DNA of 5,710 bases from Nitrospirota bacterium (GTDB taxonomy: Bacteria; Nitrospirota; Thermodesulfovibrionia; Thermodesulfovibrionales; UBA6898), in assembly GCA_021787505.1 (NCBI GenBank), contig JAJYLU010000148.1, positions 1-5,710 on the forward strand, given 5' to 3'. Shown here piece after piece: positions 5,438 through 5,710 of the stretch (positions are counted from its first letter, which is position 1; every line of letters begins with the position of its first letter). Both the position numbers and the translations under genes were made by a program. Under the pieces are notes generated by a model, which was given only the letters and a program-made list of their open reading frames with translations, searched no databases and had not been told where the DNA came from.

Positions 5438-5710
5438 TCACCGGTGATTTGAAAATTTCAGGTAGGTTTCCCACACTGCCAATAATTCCTTTGTAGCCCT
5501 CAGGTCGCCGGCGCAATACCGCGCGATTTCGATGTGCTTTCCCGACTGGAAGAGCTCTTTTACCTGGTATCCTGTGATGCCGTCTTCTTTCGGGCTCTTA
5601 ATGCCGAAGGTCCTGCACCACATGTCGAGGCTGAACTTCCTGCGGGATGCGCCGAAGAAGGTGAGCTGGTCGAAAAGGTCGATATGGGCGTCTCCGTAAC
5701 GGTTAGGCAT
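5438..5710 (-). CDS. Predicted PolB-type 3'-5' exonuclease (DnaQ-like), C-terminal part (5' end outside window)
   Basis: This frame is the C-terminal 90 residues of a protein resembling the stand-alone exonucleases related to the proofreading domain of family B DNA polymerases (the DNA_pol_B_exo2-type family). These are DEDD/DnaQ-fold 3'-5' exonucleases acting in the cytoplasm. Visible signs are HIDLFDQLTFFGA (about residues 9-21 of the visible part), matching the HxDLxDxL helix of the family, then an LDxxCRxFGIKSPK segment and DGxxGxQVKELF. The exonuclease III-like motif YCAGDLRATKEL (about 65-76) has the Tyr and the final catalytic Asp (YxxxD). The apparent Met at the window edge (5708-5710) is probably internal, because the first catalytic motif (DxE) must lie further upstream. 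The stop TGA is at 5440-5438. Identification rests on a short stretch, so the family is likely but not certain; function in repair or RNA/DNA trimming is inference. Confidence 0.7.
   Translation of the reverse strand: MPNRYGDAHIDLFDQLTFFGASRRKFSLDMWCRTFGIKSPKEDGITGYQVKELFQSGKHIEIARYCAGDLRATKELLAVWETYLKFSNHR

Overview
The window reads as chromosomal DNA from a moderately G+C-rich, Gram-negative-type bacterium. It has almost no spare space and shows no sign of a mobile element, phage, CRISPR array or RNA gene. The main clue to lifestyle is a membrane sensor with a periplasmic CxxCH haem c motif, which implies a c-type cytochrome maturation system. PAS-rich signalling proteins and a PAS domain carrying a Cys-x10-Cys-x2-Cys motif point the same way. 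Such proteins are typical of anaerobic or redox-versatile lineages such as Desulfobacterota (Geobacter-like) or Nitrospirota. That placement is inference from protein style only.

Layout: (1) positions 3-485, + strand: the C-terminal half of a PfkB-family (adenosine kinase-like) kinase, cut by the left edge. (2) 486-590: a 105-base leader/intergenic region with a perfect 7-bp inverted repeat and a good ribosome binding site. (3) 591-3098, +: an 835-residue membrane-anchored cyclic-di-GMP enzyme (TM, periplasmic haem c domain, TM, HAMP, PAS, GGDEF, EAL). Both catalytic domains and the inhibitory I-site look intact. (4) 3148-4266, +: a soluble PAS-PAS-LuxR/GerE transcription regulator with a Cys triad in its second PAS domain. 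(5) 4347-5393, +: a 348-residue kinase of the aminoglycoside phosphotransferase (APH) fold with complete catalytic motifs and unknown substrate. (6) 5438-5710, - strand: the C-terminal part of a predicted PolB-type 3'-5' exonuclease, convergent with gene 5 and cut by the right edge.

The three complete genes all point the same way but need not be one operon. Promoter-like -10 elements sit just before the LuxR-type gene (extended -10, TGATACAAT) and the APH-fold gene (perfect TATAAT). The second is so close to the ATG that the mRNA would be essentially leaderless. The most interesting biology is the side-by-side pair of a haem c c-di-GMP enzyme and a Cys-rich PAS transcription factor, possibly a two-gene redox-responsive module with one envelope and one cytoplasmic arm. 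The regulator also has an in-frame internal ATG behind a purine-rich Shine-Dalgarno-like tract, exactly where a free-standing DNA-binding domain would begin. No wholly new system is evident; the domain families are all known and the novelty lies in arrangement and expression signals.
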